This document shows positions 1 through 11,356 of a DNA stretch of 64,000 nt, one piece after another (the first letter of the stretch is position 1; every line of letters starts with the position of its first letter). The stretch covers positions 1,488,001 to 1,552,000 of the forward strand of contig JAZARR010000105.1 in assembly GCA_037389465.1 (NCBI GenBank). Reading direction: 5' to 3'. The notes under the pieces are model-generated. The model was not told the origin of the DNA and ran no database searches. It saw nothing but the letters and a program-made list of their open reading frames with translations. The DNA is from Baylisascaris procyonis. Taxonomy: Eukaryota > Nematoda > Chromadorea > Rhabditida > Ascarididae. A program made the translations under genes and the position numbers.

Positions 1-134
1 AAAAACTTTCGGCTCTAATCAAATCTGCTAAGTAAGAGAAGAGGTATTTTTGGCGGATAAGGTTGATTACGTGTTTCATTGCTTCATCAATTTTAAAGCA
101 ACTAATATCATCTTCCAGCATAGCGTATTGCTCG
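1..134 (-). CDS. possible partial exon at the left edge, unknown product
   Basis: On the minus strand the window edge is open from position 148 down to 1 without a stop, about 49 codons. The peptide is mixed and charged, not poly-K/F like most chance frames here; it includes MLEDDISCFKIDEAMK (ATG at 121-119). A minus-strand AG at 136-135 would serve as a splice acceptor just downstream of the stop codon at 151-149, so this could be an internal exon of a gene continuing off the left end. I recognise no family. A chance frame of this length is possible in this composition. Confidence 0.3.
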
Positions 135-1954
135 CTCAGTACATGCGGTCACGCATTAGCGTGCAACCGCCACCAATAAGCTCAACAACTAGAAATATAA
201 TCCTACGGATGTTATCCAATCTTTGCTGTTATATCTCATCGTCATCAACACTACAAGCATATAAACAACCTTATGTGCCAAAAATACTATACTTCTATTT
301 ATTTCCGGTGTACCTACAACTTATTCTTAGAGACCTGTCTATAATTTTCTAGATTTCCTAAATTCGCGTTGGAATATCTAAATTTCTCAGGTAACACTTT
401 GCTCACTTAAATATCGTTTAATGTTGTTTTCAATTACTGCTGACTTACTTGTGCTTAATTCGAAAAACGTTGTGAATTTACAAACCTTTCAGCCGACTTT
501 CCAATTCAAAACAACCCTCTATGGTGAAGATAGTTGATTTGCCGTACATCTCTTCATAAAACCACTAGAGAAGCTTGACGATTAGCTGGCATAAAATGTT
601 TGCCTACCTTCCGCTCACCGATCGACCGCTTTCATAGTGATCAACAAATAGTGCAATGTACATAATAAAGCATTCATATTTCAGTTGATCTGACTTTTGC
701 AATTTTATGTGCAACGTGGATAAGGGACGGTGTCGTGTGAATGCCTATTTATAATGTTACTATGTTACCTGCCTACACTATTGGTGTCCACTGTAGTCAC
801 TGAAGTCTACTGTGGTATAGCGATTACTGTATACCTTGAAACGTTAGGTTGGTTTCCGATAACTTTTTTTCCCAAATTCATAAACAATTTTGAAAAAACT
901 TATAAAGATTGAAGATGTGAAAAATATTGCATATGCATCCTATTGACGTTTCATTCAAGAGCAATTATGCCAATAAATAAGTTGAACGGCTAAAAGGTAA
1001 AGTTGAACTAATATGATAAGTGCTTTTTGCATTTTCACTATTTCGCTAATTAATTTTATAAATTAACAACAAATGAGAAATATGCAAAATTTAACACTTT
1101 CATAGTTGAATTGACCGAATTACTCTTATAATTCATCGTTAAAAAAATAGTTGTTCTTTTTTTTTTCTTTGGCCAAATTTCTGTGCGATAAAAAATTGAG
1201 GAATGTAAAATGGATGCAAATTTTTTTTCATCGTTCAATGCCTCTGATAATTGTAAAATTTCATCGATGAGTCTGAAAAGTAAAAAAAAAAAAAAAAAAT
1301 CGCTCTTTTATACGTTAAATGTGGCGCCTGATTGCAATGGTTTATGAGGTTAAACTATCGAATACAGATGCATAAACGTAGATACCATATACAAATACGA
1401 TGCCATCATGATACGCTTTCAATAAGTGAATTCATTAAAATGCAGAAAAAAGTAAAGCTTTTCTAAATGATTTCTATAAGCGATTCGTCATTTCAAATAT
1501 GAATTTTGTGAATTGGTATTTCTAGCGTCAATTACTATAACGTAGCTTACTGGATGAGTATAGTTGGAGAACTAAAACGGGAGACTATTGTTGATGCTAG
1601 TAACCTTACTGTTTGTCTAGCGACAAAACAGCACTTATCTAGTATTTTTTAGGTTCTTTGAGTGATATAGCCAATAATTAAGCCTTCTAAGTTGTGGTAC
1701 AGAGTTATCCAGCAACAAATTTTCTCAGCCATCTTCCGGCGAGTTGTGAAAAAAATTACAAAGGTTTTTTCATGAATAGTGATATTTTCACTGTTTGCCA
1801 ATGTGTATGAACCCATACTATTTCATAGCTATCGCGAATGTTTTCACTCTTCATCATTTTTCTGTTCAGTTATCTTCTAATTAGACTGTTTGCATTAATA
1901 CGCTCATCAGGCGTATCTTGTTACATACTCACTAGAAGTGACGACGGCTGCATG

Positions 1955-2030
1955 TGATGTGGTAGCATAGTGGTATAGCGTTTGTACGTCAATCAAAACA
2001 TCGAAAGTTCGTGTCCGTATTCTTGCAATA
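1955..2030 (+). repeat. degenerate tRNA-like segment / possible tRNA-derived SINE head
   Basis: A good RNA polymerase III A box (TAGCATAGTGG, 1963-1973) is followed 32 bases later by a B-box-like AGTTCGTGTCC (2006-2016), the normal tRNA spacing. Between them GTTTG and CAAAAC could pair as an anticodon stem. The T stem (GAAAG against CCGTA) and the acceptor stem barely pair, so this is not a working tRNA. A tRNA pseudogene or the head of a SINE fits best. No second copy was seen in the window. Confidence 0.4.
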
Positions 2031-2778
2031 CTCTTATGACCATTAAACAATAATTATCATCAGAGTCTGATGATGAGTGAAGTTCTCTTTAATATAAGAC
2101 TATATAAAATGTGTCATTTTAGCGCAATTGCGTTGACAGTTTATATTTGGGTCTTCATTGTTCTTTGCATATTATACAGTAAATAATATTCATTTTCGAC
2201 ACTGTATGAATAAAAATAAGTGCGCAATCTAATCCTTTGGTTCCACATATAATATGGCAGATTCATGTAGGAACAGTTCTAAATTCATAGATTCATATTC
2301 TCCTCTAACTATAGGGAATGGGGAGTAAATAATGCATCTATCATTCATATGCTTTTTGTTTTTTTTTTGTTTTTTTTTTTTAAATCCAATAAATTACGAA
2401 AAGAGAGAATAAAATTTGTTAAACGACAAAAAATTAAGATACCAAAATCATTTTTTTTCACTCAAATAGAAGTAAACTTTCGTTCATGATAATTAAGAAG
2501 TGCGTATATGTTTGCAAATTCTCTTATGATGAGTCAGTCTATCGTTGTAAATTATTAATTTCAAAGTGCAGAAATATTTTTCAACTTTTTATTTATTGTG
2601 AGAAAATAGTATTTTTCCTAATTTCTTTCATAAATCGAATAGAAAAATCGCATAGAAAATATTCTTGTTGAGCTATCGTTGAAGCTTATATTTTAATGGA
2701 ATATATATCGAAATAATGCAGATATTTTATTTGACTGACCAGCTTATTTATTTAGAGGATGGATCGTGTGATCAGCAA

Positions 2779-2818
2779 CCCCCTTTCCCCTCCCGTTTCC
2801 CCTCCCCTCCCACCCGCC
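2779..2818 (-). other. C-rich tract; G-quadruplex-capable on the minus strand
   Basis: The plus strand carries seven runs of three to five C separated by one to four bases. On the minus strand this gives at least seven consecutive G-runs with very short loops, well beyond the four needed for an intramolecular G-quadruplex. It lies in non-coding DNA; a similar but weaker C-rich patch is at 3163-3186 and another at 3250-3285. Confidence 0.6.
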
Positions 2819-3012
2819 ACACATATACACTCGGGCTAGCCTGAGACGAAGTTTTCCCACTATTTACGGTCTCATATGGACGTCTGCACTTTTTTTGAAA
2901 ATGAATTGTGCAAATCTCTATACTGAAATTAGTTTGTCTCAAAGCAAACTGTGGCCCCATCAGTGCTATAACACTTCTGATTGCATTTCATCGTGAGCAA
3001 TCGAATGATTTA

Positions 3013-3049
<37 letters not shown>
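3013..3049 (+). repeat. (TG)n microsatellite
   Basis: About 18 uninterrupted TG units in non-coding DNA. Confidence 0.95.
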
Positions 3050-3050
<1 letters not shown>

Positions 3051-6000
3051 TTAATTCTCTTGCTTGTTATTCACTTTCACAAACATCACCACATTCGGTG
3101 AAAATAAAAGTGCTGTCTGATGAATCGATCATGAACACATCATCGTTATGATGCGTTAATATCCCCCCCCCTCTCCTCCCCCCCTATAACTATAGCTGAC
3201 CATTAATAGTCTCCTCTGGAGAGACTTTTACTTTGATTACTTTAATCGGATCCCTTTTCCCCATCCCTCCCCTTGCCCACCTACCCGGTCATTCATTCTT
3301 GCTATTTCTATTTCGAAGTTTTTCTTAATTAAAGACTAGAAAGATGGATTTTAAAATTGAATGATAACGAGAGATATTTCTTTGTTAGCAATTTAATGAA
3401 ATGATATACGCATGGTTTAGCTTGAAATGAATTGAAGTTAGGCGAATAATTGTATTTCTAGGTCATTATTGATGGGCGTGCTGCTGCTTCAATATATAGA
3501 AAATAACAACGAGTATAATTAACGAACAACCAATACATCGGACACCAACAAATACACTCAATATATGCGTCGTATTGTTGTTGTGTGCTCAACTCATTTT
3601 CTTTTGCGCTCACTAATTTCAACGAACTTAACAATTCGATATACGTCCGTTCGTTCAACCGGAGGAAATTGTTTCTTACAAATGCTTTGGGCGAAAAAAA
3701 ATTTGTGAATTTTCTTTTCTTTGTTTCTTAAACAATCCAAAAAATTGACTCTTGAATCAGCCGTGTTCTTTTTTTTTGTTTATTTGTTTATTTGTTTTTA
3801 CTATATAAACTTAGACAGAAGCAAAGAAAAAGCTATTTTTAGAATTGGAAGTTAAAAAAAGAGATCTAATATTTGCAGAATTATCGATCATAGAAGGCGG
3901 AAAGGACTTATAGCTTAATAAGGAAATGATGCCCTATTTTTTTTTTCAATAATACCTCATTGAATATCTTTATAACGATATAAATTAGGGGATAGTTATA
4001 AAAAAAAAAAAAAAGCGCGCATAATGGTCATTCAGCGCCATTCACGAATCAGAGAATGCGAATGCGTGTTGCGTATTCTAACAAGATTAGAATTTTATTG
4101 AGGCGAATGCGAATAAACATGCGTGTTAGTGAGGATTGAAAAAAAAACTTTCAGACAGCTTATTTTCAATTTTCGTGACCATTTATTCAACTTGTTTTAC
4201 AATAACAATGCTAGAATTTATAGCCGAAGATATTTCTAATGCATATCTCTGCATTTTTTTTTTTATTAGTGCTGCTCTTTCATTCATTGGATGATCTCTC
4301 TATGATTTCGTTATGCATAAAAAATTTTTTCTTGAAAATGTCGTTGCATTTTTCATTGCTTGGTACTATTTAAAAAAAAAAGCGTAGTTAGTTCTACGGC
4401 AAGTATGCTGATCCGAGGTATATTTTTCTATACGTGGTTCCACTGAAGCAATTGATTGCATTATTATCAAGAAGTAGCGAATCGACAACTACTAAGATGT
4501 CTTGCTATCCAAGCAAACTCATAAATTCGTTTGCGCACTCTACGCTCGCTTGCAGGAAAATTTCTTTCCAAATTCTCTGGCACACTTAAGCCGTCTATCA
4601 CTAATAAGGAAGCTAATGAACGTGAACAAGTTAGCATTGAGAGTCTAATATCGCTCATATTATTTTCATCAAATTTCATAGTACTAGCGCCTATCATTCA
4701 TAAATTGAAATCATTATGTAGCCATAGAAATGTGTAAATATTCGTAGACGCGATATCATCATATTATGTTGTTGCGAAAAAAAGAGAAAAACAACAGGTG
4801 TGTAATGCGGATATTGATCTTGTGAGGTGTAATTCGTTACTCATTAAGAACAAATGATGAAGGTATATTTGAATTGGTGGATAATTATACTGCAAATCGT
4901 AAAGATGTAACAAATATTCATAAAACTTTTGTGATGAGCACAGATATATATGGAGCAAGTTATTTTCGTTTCAATTTCTTTACTTTTTATGTTTCTATAT
5001 ATTTTCACCTCATCTATTCAAAAAATTAAATTTTGAAAATAATTCCAGCTATGAAACCTATTCGATAGGTCGATTTTCTCCTTACTGAAGGGAATATTTC
5101 TGCTTCTTTATATGGAACAACAAAACCTCCGTCCACCTATTCCTGATATCTAAACGATTTTATAAATGTATATTTTCCAAGTTGAAGATCATCTTCAATT
5201 TATATGCCAACCGACTGCTAAGTATTTCTTTTCTTCTTAAAAAAAAAAGACTTTATTAAGTATAGCTTTACGTGATAAAACAGGAATATATACGTCAATG
5301 AAAACAACGTAAAAGAATCAATGATTTCTAGAAGGTATAAACCTTTGATAGTTGCAAAAATGGTTCATAAGGGAGAAAAAAAAATGCATATTTGCGCAAA
5401 AAAAAAAAGCGAACAAAAATATTTTTCGGAAAAAAAAAAAAAAAGAAAGAAGAGAAGAATGCAATAAAGTGTTTTACGATGATGAGTCATTTGAACATGA
5501 CAATATAATCATCCTCAATCATATGCTGCAACAACAAGAAGTGCTGCTTTCACGATTCATTGTTACTTCAATTTCATTTCGTATTGAGTGGTTACTCGTT
5601 GTAAGATATCTTGTTGTCGATGATGTTTATTCATCGAATCATTGCACATTCATTAATCTGCAAGAGTTTTTTTTTTTTTTTTTTTTAAAATTTTTTTTTC
5701 TTGTTAGACTTAATAAACTCTACGGAATATTCCGAACAACTGAAATCTATTTTCCAGACGTTTTTCTCGATAAACTTTGGTAAATTAAATAAAAAGTTGT
5801 GAATGAGTAAAACTTATCTTGCAAATCTTTTTTTTTTTTTTCCCGCAAAAATAAAATGTTTTATTGAAGACACACAAATTCATTTGGCGGAATAGCAGAA
5901 TTTTTTTTTTTCTTGATAAATTTTAATGATTAGCGTGAAAAGAATATGACGATATTAATGCTAAGATTCTAATCGTATTATATGTTGGATGAGCACTTAA

Positions 6001-6678
6001 GGAATTTCCGGGTAAATGATTTCATTATCGCTATTTTTACATGCAATGTATTTTCTTATTTTTTTATGCGAAAAAGTTTGCTTCTGCTGCAATAAGTATA
6101 CTCTAAAATAAATAGAACTTATTATTGTTATTGAAAAATGCATCAACATTTCATTGTCGTGGCTATTCGTTGCGGGTCACCTCTCAATCTGCTCGTCGCG
6201 CAAAAGAGTGTATGCAGTTGACAGGTTGATGTTGATTGAAAATTAATGAATGAACATATTCACGGGAAACTAGGCTTATAGCTTATAAGCCACTAGAGCT
6301 TATTGAAATAATGCACTTTCGAATGCTCATCTTTCCTTCGCTTATTGCTTCGTTACAGTCTTTATTGTTTCGTCGTTCGTTGTGTCTATTAATTAGTATT
6401 TTCAATTTAAAATTCCGCTATTTTATAATTCAAATAGCCAAGGAAAATAGCCTAAACCGGAAGAGCATATTGATGATTTATGCTAGGTAAATTGCGAAAT
6501 ATATGTACGTATTAAGCGCGTTTTATAGACAGTCAATCACACAAGAGAACGATAAACGCTTATAAGCACGCACAGCGAATAACATATGCCAAAAGTTGTA
6601 TGCTTTTCAAAGGTCTTGTAGAGTCGCAGCCTAATTGGATGTTCCAGTGTTGCAAATGCTAAGGCGTAGAACGGTTAG

Positions 6679-6760
6679 ATAAAAACGGCTGCCCCAAGTT
6701 GCAGCCGGGTGACGGACGCTACTTTAGCCGCTTTCGTTGAAAATTACGGCGCCAAAGAAT
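6679..6760 (+). CDS. candidate additional 5' exon of the RhoGAP gene
   Basis: A GC-rich island stands out from the AT-rich surroundings. After TTAG (6675-6678) the frame is open through 27 codons plus one base to a donor GTATGC at 6761; the peptide includes TAAPSCSRVTDATLAAFVEN. The phase (one base left over) matches the start of RhoGAP exon 1 at 9800, so it could be spliced to it. That match has a one-in-three chance of arising at random. The segment also contains a perfect 7-bp hairpin at 6686-6707, so a structured RNA is an alternative. Confidence 0.25.
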
Positions 6761-7598
6761 GTATGCGAAATTCACAATCGAATTTTATGAATTTTATCTA
6801 TGAGCCTGAAGTTGAGGTTCACCTACTTCATACTATGGATATATTTGAAATGATTCCATATTGGTTGCTGTAATGCCACTTAAACAACTCTTCATTATGC
6901 TGAATTTGTTGCTATATTCATTGCTCGAAACGATTTTCTTATGCTTATATGTAAAAAATAACTCACACATTTACTATTATAAATTTTATAAACAAATATA
7001 TTGTTTAGATTCTAAAACGTATCGAATTTTTCAACGAAAATCTTTTTTTTTTCATCCTTTAAAGAACTAATTCTATTAGCTAGAAATAATCCTTAGATTG
7101 TTAAAGTTTAATTTATTGCTACGCATATGAGAATTGTTCCGTTTTTCAACTTTATTCTAATCGTATTTTATTGCGATGATCACCGTTAATTTGTGATGAA
7201 AAATGACCAACATTTGAATCGTATTTTAATAGTTGAAAACTTCTTCGAGCAATTTAAAATTTTTTAATTCCTATACAATAAAATACATCGAAAAGTTCCC
7301 CTAAAAGTTTAATCGATAGTACAATGAAAGAAACGAAAGAAAGTTTTTACTAAAAAAATCGATTGCTGAAAACATTAACAAACGGTCATCGAAATTGGAA
7401 AGTTTAATAGTATTTACATTAATTTGTTGAATATTGAATGCATATAGATGGATCTATGATTTTCGGAAGTACGCTTACAACATTGTGTCAAGCATACCAA
7501 TATATTTGAAACCGTTAATGAACAAATAGCGTATACGCTGTCTAAGAGTTCAGTTGAGTGTCTCTTCTCTCTTTTTTTTTCATTTTTTTTTCACTTAT

Positions 7599-7661
7599 TT
7601 TCACAGAACACGTGTGATGACGGCACTGTGTCCGCATACACATATACATGTACGTGAGAAT
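7599..7661 (+). repeat. diverged direct repeat, copy 1
   Basis: Shares TTTCACAG, then TGATGACGGCA, and at its far end TACGTGAGAATAT with copy 2 at 8230-8296, in the same order and almost the same spacing. TG-rich sequence and a GTCTGTCTAGAA word also occur near both copies, so the duplicated unit may be larger than the core aligned here. Confidence 0.55.
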
Positions 7662-8229
7662 ATGCGTGTATGTGCGTGCGTGTGTGTTTATAACAATGTC
7701 TGTCTAGAATGTTTTAGGTGAGTTCGCATCATTTAAGTAGTAAGCATTAAAATATACGATAAAATTTGAAAATGAAAACTTATTCAATAACCGATTTTAT
7801 GGAGGCGATCAAAGAGTTTTTTTTTTTCCTTTTTGATTGTGGATTCATACAACCTGTCACTCGCTGACTTAAAGCATAATCGAAATTGGTTTCGTTGCTA
7901 TTTCATGAATATTAATGCAAATGCTTGAACAGCACTGACGAATTGCAAAAAAAAAAAAAAAAAAAAAAATCCCACATCGCCTCAGTTATCTTGATGTGCT
8001 TTTTCAATTATTTTTGTTAAGTGCTCTTAAATTTCTCAATAACTAAAATTTTTTTCAGCCAAGGTATGAGCCAAGTTATGAATTCAAGGACACACTTGGC
8101 AAGGTGGCCACATTGTTGTGAAACGTTACAATGTGTCTGTGTATGTATGTATGTCTGTGTGCGTGTCTGTCTAGAAGCATTTGCATTTGGAAGTCTGCAT
8201 AATTGCTTCAATTATAAAATGACACATAT

Positions 8230-8296
8230 ATTTTCACAGCAGACGCATGATGACGGCATTCTGTCTGCATGTACGTATACACATACGTGAGAATAT
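8230..8296 (+). repeat. diverged direct repeat, copy 2
   Basis: Second copy of the 63-67 bp unit at 7599-7661, about 630 bases downstream. The end word TACGTGAGAATAT is identical in both copies; the middle differs mainly by CA/TG-rich substitutions. Confidence 0.55.
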
Positions 8297-9799
8297 AACA
8301 CATTTATTCTCCATATAGCACATAACAGTTAGAAATAAATATATTTTATTGTTGTTTCAACGAGAACGGATGTAAACGAAAACATGAAATACAAAATATT
8401 ATAAAAAAGTGATTTTAATTTTTAAACTAGTACACCCTTTAAGCTTGGATGCACTATATTGGATCGCAGAAAAAAAAATTACATTACAAATATTTTCGAT
8501 GTCAGAAAGGTCCGTGCAATGCGAAACGCTGAGAGTTTTTATAACACTTTAATAATTCATTGAAAGTGTGGAAAAAAAGACTTATCTACATGATTATATC
8601 CTAGGGAACAATTATTATTAGCAAGGGAACATTCCATTATTGTCACTGAAACGAACTAGGTAACTATTATAAATGAGTAATTAAGAATGCTGAAATCAGT
8701 ATATAATTTTCCTCTCAAAATGCAATGTTTATATTGAATATGTGAATCCATCTTAAGAGAATATTTTCAACAATAACGATTTTCAGAATTCACTTCTTAA
8801 CATCGTATGAATTTTTAAATATCGATCAACAACAATTTTTGTGAATATTCTAAGCTAAAAATTTCTGGTAAAGTTATGCCAAAAATTAGATATCATTCAT
8901 GAAAAATGATAAAATTGAGTAAGAAATTTTAGTCAATATACTTCAGAAAAATGAAAAAAAAAACTTGAACGCGAAATTAAACTTAATGTAGGCGATTCAT
9001 CGCAATGTACTATGTACTATGGCAAATCTCTTCTACTGTTGTTGTTTCCTTCTCAAAAGTTCGCATCTTTGTTAACTTTCTTAGTAAATAACAATAATTG
9101 TGTCACTTATGAGATTCACATCACTCATTAAGGTGCTAACATTTTATAACATCTATAAGGCTGATGTTTGAGATGTATCAAGGTGTTGGATTTAAATCTC
9201 CTCTTAATTTCGCCCAGTGCGAAATGTCTTTCAGATGAGCGCCGAATTTCTCCAATCGCTTAAAGTTATTACATGCATAGTTAAAGAGTTGTAAAAAGTT
9301 TTCAAAAATTTGTCAGAATTCATCGAGGAAAAAAAAGCATCCAAATAGCATTTGCCGCTTCGCTTTGATCAGACTAGATTACATTGACAATAGCAAACAG
9401 TTGCAATGATCGCCGATTCAAATTTAGGGTTCAAGCGTTGAAAATAATGTCTTTCATTGTCGGTTGCAGTCAAAACACAAAAATATATCAAAAAGTATTT
9501 TGATATCGAAAAATTGAATGGATGCTCATTGTTTAGGTGATGCAGATCAACACTGAATAGATGTCGAAGGTGGGCAAATGTGCTGCTAAAGACCAATAAA
9601 AGTTGATCAGAATACTTTGTTAATTGAGCTAAAAAAAACTCAGTGATCTTCACAGCACAAGGATCATTTGAAAGTCGTTTCGAAATTAAAAGCAACTATC
9701 ATATATGAAATATCATAGCGATTTTTACGCATAAAAATTACATGACGCGACGTTCCTAGAAACGATTATAGAGGCATAAATTGAACGAAGAATTTTTAG

Positions 9800-9916
9800 A
9801 TCGCTCGATGAGCCAGCAACAACGATCACGCTCGCAGCCAGAAGGAAGGGCGTCACTTGCTAGACTCTTCTTCACCACTCGACGTTCATTTAAACCGGAA
9901 GATAGCGACAAAACAA
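9800..9916 (+). CDS. ARHGAP6-like: RhoGAP gene exon 1 (start codon 9808)
   Basis: AATTTTTAG (9791-9799) is a good acceptor and GTAATT at 9917 a fair donor. Between them the frame is open with basic, serine- and arginine-rich residues (MSQQQRSRSQPEGRASLARL), matching the style of exons 4-6. ATG 9808 may be the translation start, with a spliced 5' leader. If the candidate exon at 6679-6760 is real, this is an internal exon. One base is left over, matching exon 2. There is no homology support. Confidence 0.45.
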
Positions 9917-11270
9917 GTAATTGTGAGTTGATTCTCTATTCGAAGAATTCATCACGTTGCTAATTTGATGTACATTTTAGCTGCCAACCTTTTTTGAGTT
10001 CTCAATTTGATCTCTCCATGGAGAGTGAATGAGAGAGACAGAGAATCGATATTACCGCGCTGAATAGAGCCTATAAAAAGGCATTCAGCCGTGTCTTAGT
10101 CAACAAAGCTAGCTGACCATCTGTTGTGATTTAGTCAATATTCGTTATTTTACTTTTCTTTTTGAAATAAATTTGCTCATTTAAAATTTATTTTCACTTT
10201 ATATTTTTCTCGTAATAATATCGCATCAATTTTAATGTTCTAATTTCTAATTTGCATATTTGCAACACTTTTGAATTGATTAAAAATCTCGTATAGCCAA
10301 TTGCAAGCAGAAACTATTTAAAAGCAGCTTTGCGTGTAATTAGGCGACAAAATTTTTCTGGTTGAATGAAAAAAATACGATTGTTTGCATATTGAACAAT
10401 GGCTAATTGCAATTTCATTGAATGCATCGTTGATCTTCTGAAACCGTTAAAAACAATGAGAAATTTTCAACGCTATGAAGCACCTTTGTTGATTTAAACC
10501 GATGTTGACGAATATATAGCTTCTTCTAAAAGAACATCTTTCAGAGCTCAATATTGATATTAAAGTTTAGGAAGAATATATGAGTGACGAATTGAGAGTC
10601 ATTAGTTGCGTCAACTGGAGAAAATAGTAAAATAGAGTATATTATCCTGATTCGGTTGTCCATATGTGAATAGCATTCGATGCTTGGTACGATTTGTTCT
10701 GCTGGTATAGAAATATATTAATTGAATCATATTTGTGCACTACTTGTCGTTCACCTTTCTTTGCGAAATTTTTAAGCGTTGGAAATTATTTTCTCTAATA
10801 TTTTCATCAAAATTTACCACTCATTCATCTTTATTGCGAAGCAGTGGTTCGCTTATTTAGTGGTCGTTCTTTGGTAACTCTTTAATTTTTTTTCAAAAAA
10901 AAAGTTAAGTGGATGGAATTCAGAATTCAATATTGGAATGGCGTCGAAATTCAAGTCTGAGAGTTTATGAGGAAAATTACACGAGAGCTGTCGAAATTTC
11001 TGGGCTATTAAGTTATTTTTTTTTTTTCAAAGTGGCTTCACAATTCAGCGTTTCTTTAGGGTTATACCAAAATTTTGAAATCCTTCCTCGGCACTTTCAT
11101 TAGGCTGTTGTGAAACATATGAAAGTCGTGAAGCTGGCAGCCAACCCTCCAGCTATGCATAAGGGGAAGGGGGAGGGGAGAGAGTGAGAACAAGGTGAAG
11201 TTACTTGCGCGTTAACTTGAATTGCGGAGGAGTATAGTTTGAATAGAATTGTGCAAATTATAAAATAAAC

Positions 11271-11356
<86 letters not shown>

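Larger units (their letters stand above)
135..6678. other. non-coding stretch; no supported gene
   Basis: Apart from the tRNA-like segment, TG microsatellite and C-rich tracts listed separately, I see only AT-rich sequence with homopolymer runs. The open frames here (up to 143 codons, at 5352-5783) are built from poly-A and poly-T runs giving K and F strings and have no domain-like composition. It is probably intergenic or 5' intronic. Confidence 0.5.

Noticed and set aside
5352..5783. 143-codon plus-strand frame
   Set aside because: Made of poly-A and poly-T runs (K and F strings) without domain-like composition.
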